DNA of 64,000 nucleotides. It comes from Cryptomeria japonica. Taxonomy: Eukaryota > Streptophyta > Pinopsida > Cupressales > Cupressaceae. The DNA is taken from the NCBI RefSeq assembly GCF_030272615.1, contig NC_081413.1, positions 606,400,209 to 606,464,208 of the forward strand, written 5' to 3'. This document shows positions 22,937 through 34,360 of the stretch, in pieces. Position 1 is the stretch's first letter. Every line of letters starts with the position of its first letter. A program made the translations under genes and the position numbers. Under the pieces are notes generated by a model that saw only the letters and a list, made by a program, of their open reading frames with translations, was not told where the DNA came from and made no database searches.

Positions 22937-23509
22937 GTAAGTTTGAATTCCTCCTTTGAAATGATTTAAATTATGCAGAATAATAGTGTTACTTGATCTA
23001 GGGTTTAAAAATGCAAAGGTAAAATTCAAATTAGTTTTGACAACTTAGCACCCAAGCAGCAACATTCAACCGTAAACTGTCAAAATCGACCCTCTAGCCA
23101 AAAAAATTCAGACTTAGGCAAATTTAACAATTCTGGTCCAAAAACTGCAAACATAGTTGTCTTTTCGAAGCGCACATTCAGAACGATTAGCACAAGGAAA
23201 ATTGAAAACTTAAATGCCGAGTCGCGAAATCAATACATTTTGTGACCTTTTCGTTGTCAGCAGCATAAAGAGCAACTTTTTGAAAATTTGATCAAACCAA
23301 TTAACCAAACCGACTGATTTTCAAATTCAAATTGCATTTAGTCCCAGGCGTAGAATTACAGTTGTTTAAAAAGTCTGTTTCAAAACACTTTTAAATTTCA
23401 AAATTGTGTGGCTGTTTAAATAATTTCTCATGCTAACGCCGTCTATGGGCACTACTAACCCATATTTTTGCATTAAGGCTTGCCTCGTAATCCGTGTCCA
23501 GGTGTGCAG
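22937..23509 (+). other. Possible leader intron of unit 1
   Basis: A consensus donor (tgccag|gtaagtttg, GT at 22937) follows the hairpin array. Acceptor-like cag strings (ending 23501 and 23509) lie just before an ATG at 23515. The interval is AT-rich and non-coding. A similar donor/acceptor pair frames the same interval in unit 2. This is an inference from consensus sites only. Confidence 0.4.
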
Positions 23510-23514
23510 GATAA

Positions 23515-26500
23515 ATGCCTAAACAAAGTCTTCAAAGGCACCCGACGCGCTAGGAGCATCACAGACCTCCAGAGTTGACATCCTTTGCAAGCTTGAGAAT
23601 ATGAAATATCAGTACCAGGGAGGAGTAATCAAAGAGTCCAAGGTCCAAAGTGTGTGGGACAAAATAGGAGATACAAACCTCGGGCATATCGACATTCAGG
23701 ATTTCAGGAACATGGTGTACTCTCCTAACGCCTATGGCAAGCCCAGACAGATGTTGGAGAGTGGTATTGCTCAGGCTGTTGGTTTCCCACCGGCCATGCA
23801 AAACTATGAGTTGGTGGTTGAAGCCACTAAGCATTATCAGCCGGAAACCAAATTAGTGGTGGTAAAGGGAATGGTAATGGCTGACTTCACACCTGAGGCT
23901 ATTGGGGAAACCTTCGATATCCCACTTCCTGAGCGCGCCACTGCAGTAACCATTGATGAAGCCTAAATTGCCTATGACATGAATCCTAGTCAGTGCAAAA
24001 CACTAATAAATTAACAATGGTTTAAAGAAAGAAAAGCCCCGAGCACTAGGATTGGCAAAAAGACTCGCAGAAGCGAGTTTAACAACGAATATGGGGACAT
24101 GGTTACCTTGCTTAGCCGGGTCATGGGACTTCCACACTCCAACCTATTTGAGGAATGGATGTTTTACTTCACCGAGCAAGTCTTCGTTGGGAAAGCTAAG
24201 TTTGACTGGGCTCAAATCATTAGCGATAACATTCATACACAACTAGTTCAGCTTGAAGAGAAAAAGTACTTCACCATGACCTCCTACTTAGTCTATATGT
24301 TTGCTCGGCACCAGTCGCTACCAAGATTGATCAAAAGGGGTGAGATTGGGAATGGGCCAAATCAGGTGAAAGTATATGACTGCTACCCCCAACTGCATTA
24401 CTATGACATAACTCAGAGAGAGAAGAATAACATTGCATATGCGATTGGTCAGTATGAGTGTGTAAATGACGCTTTTACAATGCGCATGGTCAAGCTAATG
24501 CAGGGGGGTTTGCACATAAGACTATCAAAGCAAGCTATCACACTGAGTCGGAAGTACGGTGCATGGTTTATCCAGTTCCCTAGATTCTCCTACATCAAAA
24601 TATTAGGCTTTGAGGGAACACCGTATCGGCTCCCCCGTTACCCATCAGACATATTGGTCCTCATGTAGGTTGCACAACAGGCACACCCAACAGGTAGCAT
24701 ACTCAGGGACAAAAAGCAGTCAGGATTCACATTCCCTATGATCATAGGCAACCTTGATGTGCACTTCAAGAATTCTGTGCAAGCCAACGAATCATTCGAC
24801 CAGCTGGCATCATATTGTTTGCAGGAGCACTTCCCCAGGAAGTACTTTGATCCTGTTGGATTGGGAATGAAGGCCTATGGCAGGCATTACAGGGCTAAGG
24901 CGTCCATAGAGGACTACTGGAGAAATTGTTCAGATGATTTTGAGATCCGCTGGTGGGAATACTCAAGCTTGAGTGTTCAACAAATGCGACTTTATGAGTA
25001 CCACTAGGTCCTAGATCAGGTCATGGACTATGGGAATTGTTTGCAAGTTCAGGAGTTCAAGGTAGTCAAGGACCTCCCGCCAGCCATTGATTGGGCTCAA
25101 GACCCAATCACGGACTTTGAAGCCGTCATGGAGGGCCCAAGAAGATATACAGACTACTGGCTAGCCCAGCAAATAGAAAGGCTAACCCATGAGGGAACCC
25201 AATTTACATATGATATGATGGGTAGTCTAGATTCCCATTCTTCAGAAGACGAGGGAACATCAAGCGCACCAAGGGAGGAGGTTGAAAAACCTGAAAAGAA
25301 AAGAAAGAAGGCAAGGGCCAGTAGGGGAACCCGGACGTCAAAAAGGACAAGAAGAGAAAAGATACCAATCATGTGGCTAGAAGTTACTACCTCATCCAAG
25401 GACCCCAGTTCAGAGGATGATGTGGTTGAGCTTGATCACCTACCAACTCCACCTCCACAAAATGATCCGATTGCATTAGAGGCAAATGATCCACAAACAC
25501 AAAGTGAGCATGAAATAGAGGCAAGGATCGTTGGTTTGGATGGACCTGAAAATCAGGTCGAGGATGGAGAGATTGCACCAGATCAAGGGGTTGACAAACA
25601 AGAGTCCACGCAAGGAAGCAAACATGAGTTGCGGCAGGAGGAAGGTGGCTACAAGGATGATACCACAGTTGAGGGAGAAAAGGAAGAAGATAGAACCCAA
25701 GAACCCAGTAGAACTGAGGAGAAACCACTACTAGAAGCTACCCAGCAGTTGCTCAATGAGGTGGGAGAAAACTCAACGGTGAGTAAAGGATTGGACACTG
25801 CACCCATTCCTCCTTCTATGCCCGATCAGTTGCAGATAGGTAGTGAATCGGCTGGGGCATCCAAAGAACAGAGTGGGGATTTGGTAGTAACCTCTAGACA
25901 AACCATCCCTCATGATTGGTTGATAGCTTGGGCATAGCGGAAAGCGACTGTCAAGTCACCGATTAACCTGGAGGATATCTTCTCTCGGATAGTAGAAATA
26001 AAAGCTAAAGGAAAGAAAAGGCCAAAGACTTACTCCAGGATTACCAAGTATGAGCAAAGGAATCAGACAATTCATATTGCTGCCCCACCTTCAGACAAAC
26101 CGGCAGATTAGGTTGCATTGGCTGACTATAGCGTCACGTCCATCCCAATAGGGCGAGCAACCAAAGAGAAGGAAAGGGAAGAATTTAAGGATTCCGTACA
26201 AAATATGCTCTGGCAACTAGATGAAATAACTGCTGAGCAACTAGATGAAATAACTGCTGAGAGGGATATGTACCGAGCTCGTGCTGAGCAAGCCGAGGGA
26301 TACATAGATCACCTATTAAGACCACTGCAACATACCGCCGAGTCCCATATTCCCCCAAAAAATTACAACTGAATTTGAGGGAGTGCGCGACACTGCCAAG
26401 GCAGTTAGAGAATGGATCCGGGGCATCAAGACAAGAGGAAAGAGGATCATTGATGATGTATTTGAAGTAACACTCAAAATACATGCAACTCGGATAAAGA

Positions 26501-27153
26501 TGGTGGAGGTAGAAAAGGAGTACGCCAAAATCCAGAAGACAATTGGCTTGGCTCAACCACTCATGAGGTCTCTTTTCTGGACTCACGCTTAGATTCCCAC
26601 ACTAAATACTATCCTGGATCCCTATGACATCAATACTTTCAAGGAGTGGTTTTGGATTGTCAGCATGAAAATGGACATGGCCGACATCGTTAGAAAAACT
26701 CAAGAGGAATGCGAGGAGGACTTGTCTGGTATTGAGAGCATTGGTGAAGATATCCTTAAGGCATTGGTCATTGGTTGGAAGGATACCATGGGAGATGCTG
26801 ATGTAGTGTTGTGATGGAATGCCAGGTTGAGGGCCGATAAAACTACATACTATGTGGAAGACTTAGAGTGCATCAGCAAGCTGCACGCAGACATACTGCG
26901 TTTTGGTGATCATCAATTTGATTGGCGCGAGCAACTGAGGATAGTGGACACTCATCTCGAGGGCACACTGTTCAAAATGCGTAATCCTCCTTTTCCCTCT
27001 AATAAGGAGTTGTTCCCTGTTTGCATAAGGTTTCAAGAATATGTTCGGGAAGAGCGTGTGGCAAACCGAGACATCTAGAAAGGATACTTGCGAGGGGAAG
27101 TTGAATTTTTGGAGAAAGAGTCTACCTCAGGGAAAGAAAAAGTGCTTTCTTAA
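23515..27153 (+). pseudogene. Conserved unknown protein of the TGTTGTG units (copy 1)
   Basis: This is a decayed frame of about 1.2 thousand codons with no gag-pol motif. N-terminal domain (about 23530-25010): 'WDKIGDTNLG', 'AVGFPPA', 'FTPEAIGETFDIP', 'YGAWFIQFPRFSYI', 'LPRYPSD'. A basic stretch (about 25285-25365) suggests nuclear localisation. Then come an acidic linker, an 'IPHDWL' motif (about 25905), a coiled coil (26118-26330) and a helical region with 'AVREWI'. In-frame stops are TAA 23964 and 24012, TAG 24666, 25005, 25935, 26109 and 26590, TGA 26812 and TAG 27076. A frameshift lies at the A-run near 26350 and a small one between 23515 and 23523. The 'VVVKGMVMADFTPEAIGETFDIP'-like pattern (shown abridged) faintly resembles the 'putative plant transposon protein' domain. 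Function is unknown. Confidence 0.75.
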
Positions 27154-27199
27154 AAAGTATTTGTTTCTTTTAAATTTTAAATGCACTTTTTCAGGATAA

Positions 27200-28266
27200 A
27201 GTTTCTTTCCAACTACCCAAAGTCATTGCAGATTTTGAGCTCCGTGCAGGTGCACTTTTTGGGGAGCAGCTTTATGTTGGGTAGTTGGTAGTTATTAGTT
27301 TGTTGATAGTTGGTGGGGGATATTTTGTTCCTCATTAATAGGTATGGGCAGCCATATTTTGTAGGATGAATTTGGGCCACTTGTAAGAATAGATCTTGGC
27401 CATTCATCCATTTTTGAAAATCTATATAAGGGATGGTTTCTCCCTCATTTTGTAAGAAGTTTAAGATTGTTGTTGAAATTTTGGCAAAATTTATGTAGAA
27501 TTAATGGATATTAAAGCTGTCTTGTTTCCTTATGAGTGCATGGTCTCCTTCTTCACCTTTTACTTTTCCTGTTATGTATTTTGATTTCAGATGGTACTTT
27601 TAGGATAATATTTGATAGAAACCTTAGTGTTCATACCATTAAGGATTGACTAATTGTCATTTCCTCTTGCATGGTTTAATCTGAACCAAATTTTATGCTC
27701 TTGTTCGGTTGTTAAACATCAAAAGAATGGATGTCTGATTCTATATTTATGTTTAATAACATGAAAATCCAACTCCCTTTGAAGATTGCACTAGATTTTA
27801 TAGAATTGTGCTTTAATTAGCTGATAATGTTTAATCTGGTTTTTTCAAGGTTTCTGTCTATTTTTATGAACATGCTATCTTAGGTAGATTAATTAGATTT
27901 TCTCTCTCTTTCCCTTTCCTTTTTTCCTTTTTTTTTTATCAAATTGGAGTTTAAACAACTTCATGTTAAGGTAAAAAAATCTGATGAAATCAAAACCGTA
28001 GAGTCCTAGGGAACCGGTACGAACGGAACCAATTCTGCCTAACCGTAAGTCCCCTTTGTGTATCTAGCAAAGCACATCATACCGTTGAGTTATCCTGTAG
28101 TCATGATCTGACAACCAAAACATTGAGGTAACGCCCAAATGATCAATCCAAACAGCATTAGGGATCTCCTTATTTCAAGAGAGGATAGGATACTCAGCTA
28201 GTAAATTCTATTCTGTGTTGGCCTCGGATAGAGTTGTAGCAATACGCAAGTTTAGCCACGTCAACA
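27200..28266 (+). promoter_or_regulatory. LTR-like tail of unit 1 with TATA box
   Basis: It contains a TATA box (ctatataag, 27422-27430) about 840 bp before the right end. The conserved block 'cagcattagggatctcc', then 'gagaggataggatact' and 'ttctattctgtgttgg' follows, and the end is gtcaaca at 28266. The same blocks at the same spacing occur in the tails ending at 14968 and 35429. This is the usual U3-R-U5 layout of the right part of an LTR. Confidence 0.6.
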
Positions 28267-28631
28267 CGTACCATTCATTCTCATGAGAGATGGGTTCCTA
28301 TGAACCACTACTCATGAAACATGGGTCAATGAATTTGATTCAAACTACATAGTTGAATCTTGATAGCAATATCATAATTTGACTTGCTGTGGAAAATGTC
28401 TCCTACTTATCGATTGATGAGCTAAAGGGGCTCTGTAATGAATGGTTCACAAGGCACAACACTTGCTGAAGGTTTTGCAAATGGGGTAGCAAGCTAAGTG
28501 GGCTTAACCTTGGGGAAAACTACATGGATAAGCACACTTGAGTTGGAGTAGTATTGTGATGGGTGACCTATCGGGAAGGCCCAATGTTTCATCTCTGCGA
28601 GCATCACCTAGATGCAGTAGGTGCTAAGTGT
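28267..28631 (+). repeat. 5S-derived repeat, copy d
   Basis: This is a full unit of about 365 bp starting cgtaccattcattctcatgag. The 5S-like segment is about 28517-28600, with 'gtagtattgtgatgggtgacct' diverged from 5S. It is the right-hand continuation of copy c across unit 1. Confidence 0.75.
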
Positions 28632-28790
28632 ACCATTCATTCTCATGAAAGATGTGTTCTTGTGAAGCACTACTCATGAAACATGGGTCAATGAGCTTGA
28701 CTCAAAAACTACATAGTTGAATCTTGATAACCATATCATAAATTGAATTGCTATGGAAAATGTCTCCTACTTATCAATGGTTAAAATGAA
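28632..28790 (+). repeat. 5S-derived repeat, copy e (left part only)
   Basis: This follows copy d directly in tandem at gtgctaagtg|taccattc. It runs through 'catgggtcaatga' and 'aaaatgtctcctacttatcaat' and then stops before any 5S-like sequence. Confidence 0.75.
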
Positions 28791-29135
28791 TTAATAGTGA
28801 AGATTTATATCTTCTTTAATGATTTGTTGAAGCCGTAGCTATGCAAAAGCCCCTCAAAGAGGTATGATTCTTGTGAAATAATCCTTTGGTTGTGTTATTT
28901 TTCACCATTGTTCCATTTTATCAAGTTATATGCAATTGTATAGCCATTATACTTCTACAATATATTTTTTGTTGTATGGTGCTTTTCTATATATTTGTGT
29001 GTTTCTTGTTTTACTGTTGCATATGTCAGTCAATACTTTTTGTTGGTTAGTATTTGAATGGATTTACAACTATGTTCAACAGGGATGCATCACTACTTAT
29101 GAATTCCTTGTCCTTGTTCTTGTTTGCCTGCCCTC
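28791..29135. other. Non-coding spacer
   Basis: This is AT-rich text between copy e and unit 2. A short open frame from 28930 encodes a hydrophobic peptide that looks accidental. I see nothing else. Confidence 0.5.
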
Positions 29136-29163
29136 ATACTTGTTGTGACCACATCACACATCG

Positions 29164-29179
29164 CCCCATCAAGATGGGG
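29164..29179. repeat. GC hairpin near the left end of unit 2
   Basis: ccccatc pairs with gatgggg around an AA loop and is followed by agcccccc and a run of seven T. Unit 1 has a weaker version followed by the same C-run and T-run at about 21163-21176. It marks the conserved left terminus. Confidence 0.75.
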
Positions 29180-29444
29180 AGCCCCCCTTTTTTTCTAGGT
29201 TTTTGTCTTCTCTAGGAGTAGTCTCTCTATGCTCTTTTCTAGTGAATGGAGTGGAGTAGGTTATCAAGCGTTGCAAGAATGATTCGAAGATGAAGGACTC
29301 AAGATTGAACAAACTAAGCAAAATCAGGTGAAAGAGTTAAGTGAAGAGTCGTTCATAAGGTTACGTACCTTGTAACTTGAGAGCAAGATTTTCATCAAGA
29401 CAGTGTACCTTGCTCCCTCATTGGAGTGAATTTGCCTAAGTCCC

Positions 29445-30310
29445 TTGACCTTGTCCTTGCCAAGGTCCTAGAGAAAAAAATTCACCAAGGGCATGTACCT
29501 TCCAAAGGTCACAGAGCGAATTTCCTCCATAGGTGTTCTTAAGGGTCGAATTGATAATGCTTTCATATGGACAGATTGGAAAAGTCAAGGTCAAAATCAA
29601 CCAAGTGAAAGAGCGATTTTCAAGCCATGTCCTTAGAAAGGTCATAGAGCAAATTTTATTTGAGTCATGTCCTTCCAAAGGATCCAAAGCGAAATTTTCA
29701 TGTCCTTGCTAAGGGTCTAGAGCGAAATTTTGCTAAGTTGAGTACCTTGTTGAGGATCAAGGGCGAATTTGTTCAAGCATGTACCTTGTTGAGATCAAAC
29801 TTTCCTAGTAAGTCTTGTACCTTTTGAAGGACATAGAGCAAAAATTTTCATCCAAGTCTTGTCCTTGGAGAGGTCATGGAGCGAACTTTTTCACCTTGAC
29901 CCTGTCCTTGCTAAGGACATAGAGCGAAATACTTATTGAGATTCATGTCCTTGCGAAGGACATAGAGTGAACTTATTTCAAGATGGCGTACCTTCCCAAG
30001 GTCCTAGAGTGAGTTATTTCCAATTGATGTACCTCCTGAAGGTCATGTCCTTGGAAAGAACACAGAGCGAATTTTATTTTTGAGTCATGTCCTTGGAGAG
30101 GACCTAGAGCGAAATTTTTATCAAGATTCATGTCCTTGCTAAGGACATGGAGCGGACTTTCGACCTTGTCCTTGCTAAGGTCCTAGAGCGAACTTGTTTC
30201 TTGTCCTTCCAAGGGTCCTAGAGCAAATTTCCAAGTCATGTCCTTCCAAGGGTCCTAGAGCGAATCATGTGTGTACCTTGCCAATAACCCAAAGCAAAAT
30301 TCTCAAAGAA
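29445..30310 (+). repeat. Array of about 20 short palindromic units (leader of unit 2)
   Basis: Units of about 33-45 bp share the core gtccttgctaaggac, a palindrome with a 3-nt centre. Each is followed by 'atagagcgaaatttt' or a variant. Good copies start near 29702, 29902, 29945, 30088, 30129 and 30166. The core differs completely from that of unit 1, but the architecture (palindrome plus A/T-rich tail, repeated about 20 times before the coding region) is the same. Confidence 0.8.
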
Positions 30311-30397
30311 AAGCATTTTGGTGCCAAAATAATATTCAAAATTCGAACTGCAAAGGAGATGAAGAAAGTTTGTGTTGAGTCGGCCAGCATGAGAAAG

Positions 30398-31130
30398 GTA
30401 ATTTGTTGTTTTATTTTTGCTAAATCAAGTCGTCCTTGCACCCCAAAAGACATGACTTTTACCCTAGGCGCTTATAAAGGAGAAGTTAGAACATTTATTT
30501 TAATCATCAACTCAAAACATTTTCTTCTCTCCAAATGCGAATTTGGGAACAGATTCAGCGAACTTCTTCAGCTAGGCATCAAATTTTGTCAGCACATAAG
30601 CGAATTTCATCAGAATATAGGCGAATTGCTCCAGCGCAAAGATGAAATTGGACATTGAAAGTGCAGACCTGCTAATCAAAGAAGATAAATTCGAGCACCA
30701 AAGATACAGATCTGATGTTTTAGGAAGGCGAATTCACCATGAAGCATCTGAATTAATCAAGAGGGAGCGAATTGTACTCAGCTAGGAGCCTATCATACAG
30801 CAAATTCACCTTGGAACAGCCCAGATTTGCCGTAGACTTCAGAATTGCATTCCAAATAGTGAATTCATTAGTTAAGCAAATCATCAAAATCAGAAGTAAG
30901 GACTGCATTTAAGATAAAAAATTAGGTCTGATTAGAGGCAGAATATCATAATTCATTCAATTTAGGATGCATGTAAAGAGTCAGATCAGTCTTATTAAGC
31001 ATTTGATTAGAATCATTAGAGTGTAGGACTGGTTTAAATCAGCATTTCATCTTCATTCTAAGGTATTGCAAGCCTGAAGTCAATAATTTTCATAACCTTG
31101 TCAAGACTTAACTTGAACATTTTTAATAGG
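30398..31130 (+). other. Possible leader intron of unit 2
   Basis: A donor-like gagaaag|gtaattt (GT at 30398) and an acceptor-like tttttaatag (ending 31130) bracket a non-coding AT-rich interval. It ends four bases before the ATG at 31134. The arrangement parallels 22937-23509 in unit 1. The evidence is consensus only. Confidence 0.35.
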
Positions 31131-31133
31131 TGA

Positions 31134-34100
31134 ATGATGGCAGCACCCAAGGCAAGTGGATCTACCTCCCGGCAAGCTCTCATCAAAGAAGATCAGAAGA
31201 ATGATGACTTGGAGACCAAAATTACATCCCGGTGGAACAACATTGGAGATACAAACCTTGGGAACTTCAATGTGAAGAAGTTTCATGAGGCACCATAAAT
31301 TGGCAAACCATCACCTATAGCTAAGAGGATAATAGAAAGTGGCATCATCAAGGCAGCCGGCTTCCCTCCTGCAGTTAGATGTCATGAACTAATGATTGAG
31401 TGCGCCAAACACTATGATTCACACTCAAGGACAATTGTGGCTGAGGCTGGAACCGTCCTTGCGTACCTATCAGAAACAGCTATAAGTGAAGCATTCCACC
31501 TACCAAAACAAAGGGACATGATCTATAGAAGCTTGGAAGGAGCTAAATCATTATATGAAGATGATCTTGATGCATGCCTAGCAGTCATCAATAGGGATTG
31601 GTTGCAAAAGAGCAGACCTTTCTTGAACAAGATACCTAATGGCCACACCAAATCGACTTCCAAGAGGAATTCAGGGATTTGATCACCATGCTTGGTCGAG
31701 TTATAGGTGCTCCTCAAGCCTTTTGTTTTGATAAATGGATATTCTTCTTCATACAAATAATCATCCAAGGGAAAGGAATGATCAATTGGGCAAGAACCAT
31801 TAGTAATAGCCTAGATGTATAATTGAGAAGGTTAGTTCCCACCAAGTCATTCCACATGAGCTCATATGTCATATATTCTCTAGCAAGGAATTATGAATAT
31901 GCGGGACTACCATATAGAGGCAGAGTTGGAAGGAGGCACAGAGAGATAAGGGTTTGTGATTCATATGAAATATTGCATCACCTACCTAAGAAGCACTATA
32001 GAACAGTCAATGATACTTTCACAATGCACATCACTAGGATCCTACAAGGTGGAATCCATTAGAGATTGTCTCTGGAGGCACAAGCACTTGTCAAACAATA
32101 TGGTGCATGGTTCATTCAATTTCCCAAATTCACATACATAAGGATCCAAGGATGTCCTTCTCCTCCTTATATGTTGCCACGTTATCCAACAAACAGGGTA
32201 GTACTACTTGAAGTGGCAAGACAATTGTTATCATGTACCAAGTCATTGAGGTACAAACATGGAGGTGTCATCACTAATTCCATTTCACTTGGAAATTCAG
32301 TAGAAGTTTGTCCTTCTCTTCAAATAGCTGAAAATGCCGAGCAAGAGTTATCTCTCTATTTGTTTACACAATTTGCTTCTAGAGATAACTTTGATTCCTA
32401 TGGTAATGTAGAAGAAATGGCTGGAAGAAAGCATAAGCATGTGTTTCAAGTAGAAGACTTTTGGATGAACGCACAAGATGACTTCGAGATAAAGAAGAAG
32501 ATGCACTCATGGCTACCTCTTGATCTTATTAGGAAATGCAAAGTTTATAGAGTGGCCGATCAAGCACAAGATAGTGGTAGATATATCCAATCTACCTATG
32601 AGATGGAAGATAAAAAAATAAAAATTAATTGGGATGAAAAGGAAGTCACGGATTTGAGGGAATTGATGAATCAAGTCTTAACTTGCACACGCAGATGGGT
32701 AGATATTCAGCATCAGAAATTGGAGCAAGATGGAACAATGACATTCAATTTGGAGACAAGGGAAAAAGAGGAAGAAAGGGCCAGTGCAAGTGAGAGTACT
32801 TCTCATTCTAAAGGATCAAAGAGGAAGAATGAAGAAGGAAAGAAGGAGACATCCAAGAAGAAGCAAAAGACAAATTCTGATCAGCCTCCTAGTGCTTCGT
32901 CTAGGCTTGAGAGAGAAATAATTCAAGGCAAGGATCAAAGGATAGATGAAAGCATGGTCCATGGAGTAGATGAATCAATGGAGTCTACAATACAAAATGA
33001 CAGGAATGATAGACAAGATAAAGGAAAGATGACACAAGAATCATCAAATCCGACCCTTCATATCCAGATTTGTGATGATGAAGAACAACGAGATAATAAT
33101 GAAGCGACTTCCCCTCCTAGAAATGAGCCATTGCCAGAAGAAGTGCAAGTAAAAGAAGGAAGATCTTCTATCCCCGATTGGCTAAAGGAAAGACTTGCCA
33201 AGGAAGTAATAGTGGAAGAAGAAGAAAAAGTATTTGATGTGGAGAGTCTTCTAAATGGACCTCAAGAAGTCATTGAGAAGAAGAAAGCTTCAAAGATGTC
33301 TAAAGTAATAAGAGATGATACAGGCTCTAGGAAGATACAGATTGCCACTCCAACAATAGATAAATATGAGGATGAGATTATGGAAGATGAATATGATTTG
33401 GAGACATTTGACATAGGTCCACTTACTTCTGAGCAAGCCATGGAGGAAGCAACCGATTCAGTGAAGGTGGTCAATGAGAAGCTAAAGGCTGAAATAGAGA
33501 AGAACAAAAGGTTAGAAAAGTTGATAAATGCATGGAGGAACTATTTCCATCGATTCAAGGAACCACTAAGGCAACATAACCCAACAAACACGCCTCCACT
33601 AATGCTTCCTCATGAATCGGTAAATCATATGGAGAAGATAGCAAACTCGGCACAACTTCTAGATGCATGGGTCAATAGATCCTTCACAATGGCTAATGAG
33701 TTTGTAAGAAATATGATGAAAATACTTGGTAGAGCCATTCGGGTTCTTGAGATAGTTCATAACCTCATGGTGACAGCTGATGCCTTCACTCATACTAAAG
33801 ACGTCACCATCCCAGTATTGCAAGCAATAAGGAAAGAACCTAGACAGATACTAGCACAAGAAGGGATAATTAGAAAGGAATCGACTCCTAATTTGTTACA
33901 GTGCTCGACTTTGCTTCAAATGAAGAAACTCCCTTTTGAAGACGTTAGTAACAGATGTAGTCAAGTTGACAATACCGTCCATCCCATTCATGACAAGATA
34001 ATTGAGGTAATGTGTGCCATTCTTGACAAAAGGGCAAAGATTGAAACAAATGTGGACATTCAAGAATTGGAGGACATGATAAAAGTCATCTTTCAGGGAG

Positions 34101-34360
34101 AAGGTGGACTAATCACAGAAAAACAGTTGGATTGTATGTATACCACTATGTTCCTTATTGATATGACAAAAGAACTTGAGCATGCATGGGGGATAACAAT
34201 TCTTGCAGCCTTTGATGAAGTGATCCACCTAGAAGAACGAATGAAGAATCTACCCGAGATTCCAATTTCTGAAGTTGAGAGTATGACGTCCAGATTCATT
34301 AAATATGCCAAAAAAGAAAAGGAGAAAGGGGACAAAGCTCTAGAAGAAAGTTTGTTATGA
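31134..34360 (+). pseudogene. Conserved unknown protein of the TGTTGTG units (copy 2)
   Basis: There are about 1075 codons from ATG 31134. Homology with copy 1 is plain through most of the length: 'WNNIGDTNLGN', 'AAGFPPA', 'ISEAFHLP', 'KQYGAWFIQFPKFTYIRI', 'LPRYPTN', 'VEDFWMNAQDDFEI'. A lysine-rich stretch (about 32820-32875) resembles a nuclear signal. An acidic linker, 'IPDWLKERL' (about 33170), a coiled coil (about 33470-33540) and a helical C-terminus follow. Breaks are TAA 31296, a frameshift between about 31636 and 31690, TAA 31820 and TAG 32060. The last 764 codons are uninterrupted. It has no reverse transcriptase, protease, integrase or zinc knuckle. Its role is unknown; a structural gag-like or DNA-binding role are both possible. 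Confidence 0.8.

Larger units (their letters stand above)
21120..28266 (+). mobile_element. TGTTGTG unit 1 (giant solo LTR or novel element), 7147 bp
   Basis: The left end tgttgtgcc and right end cacgtcaaca are fixed because the unit interrupts a 5S-derived repeat. The left flank reads gtgctaag-tgtac and the right flank cgtac-cattcattctc. The uninterrupted junction gtgctaagtgtaccattc occurs at about 28622. The duplication is thus tgtac/cgtac. The order inside is hairpin-rich leader, possible leader intron, decayed long coding region, then a tail with TATA (27422) and conserved end. No terminal direct repeat is visible. A solo LTR with an ORF in a very long U3 would explain TG...CA ends, the duplication, and TATA close to the right end. 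Confidence 0.65.

Noticed and set aside
28930-29148. Hydrophobic 72-codon open frame
   Set aside because: It is AT-rich and runs into the left end of unit 2; no start context or homology.
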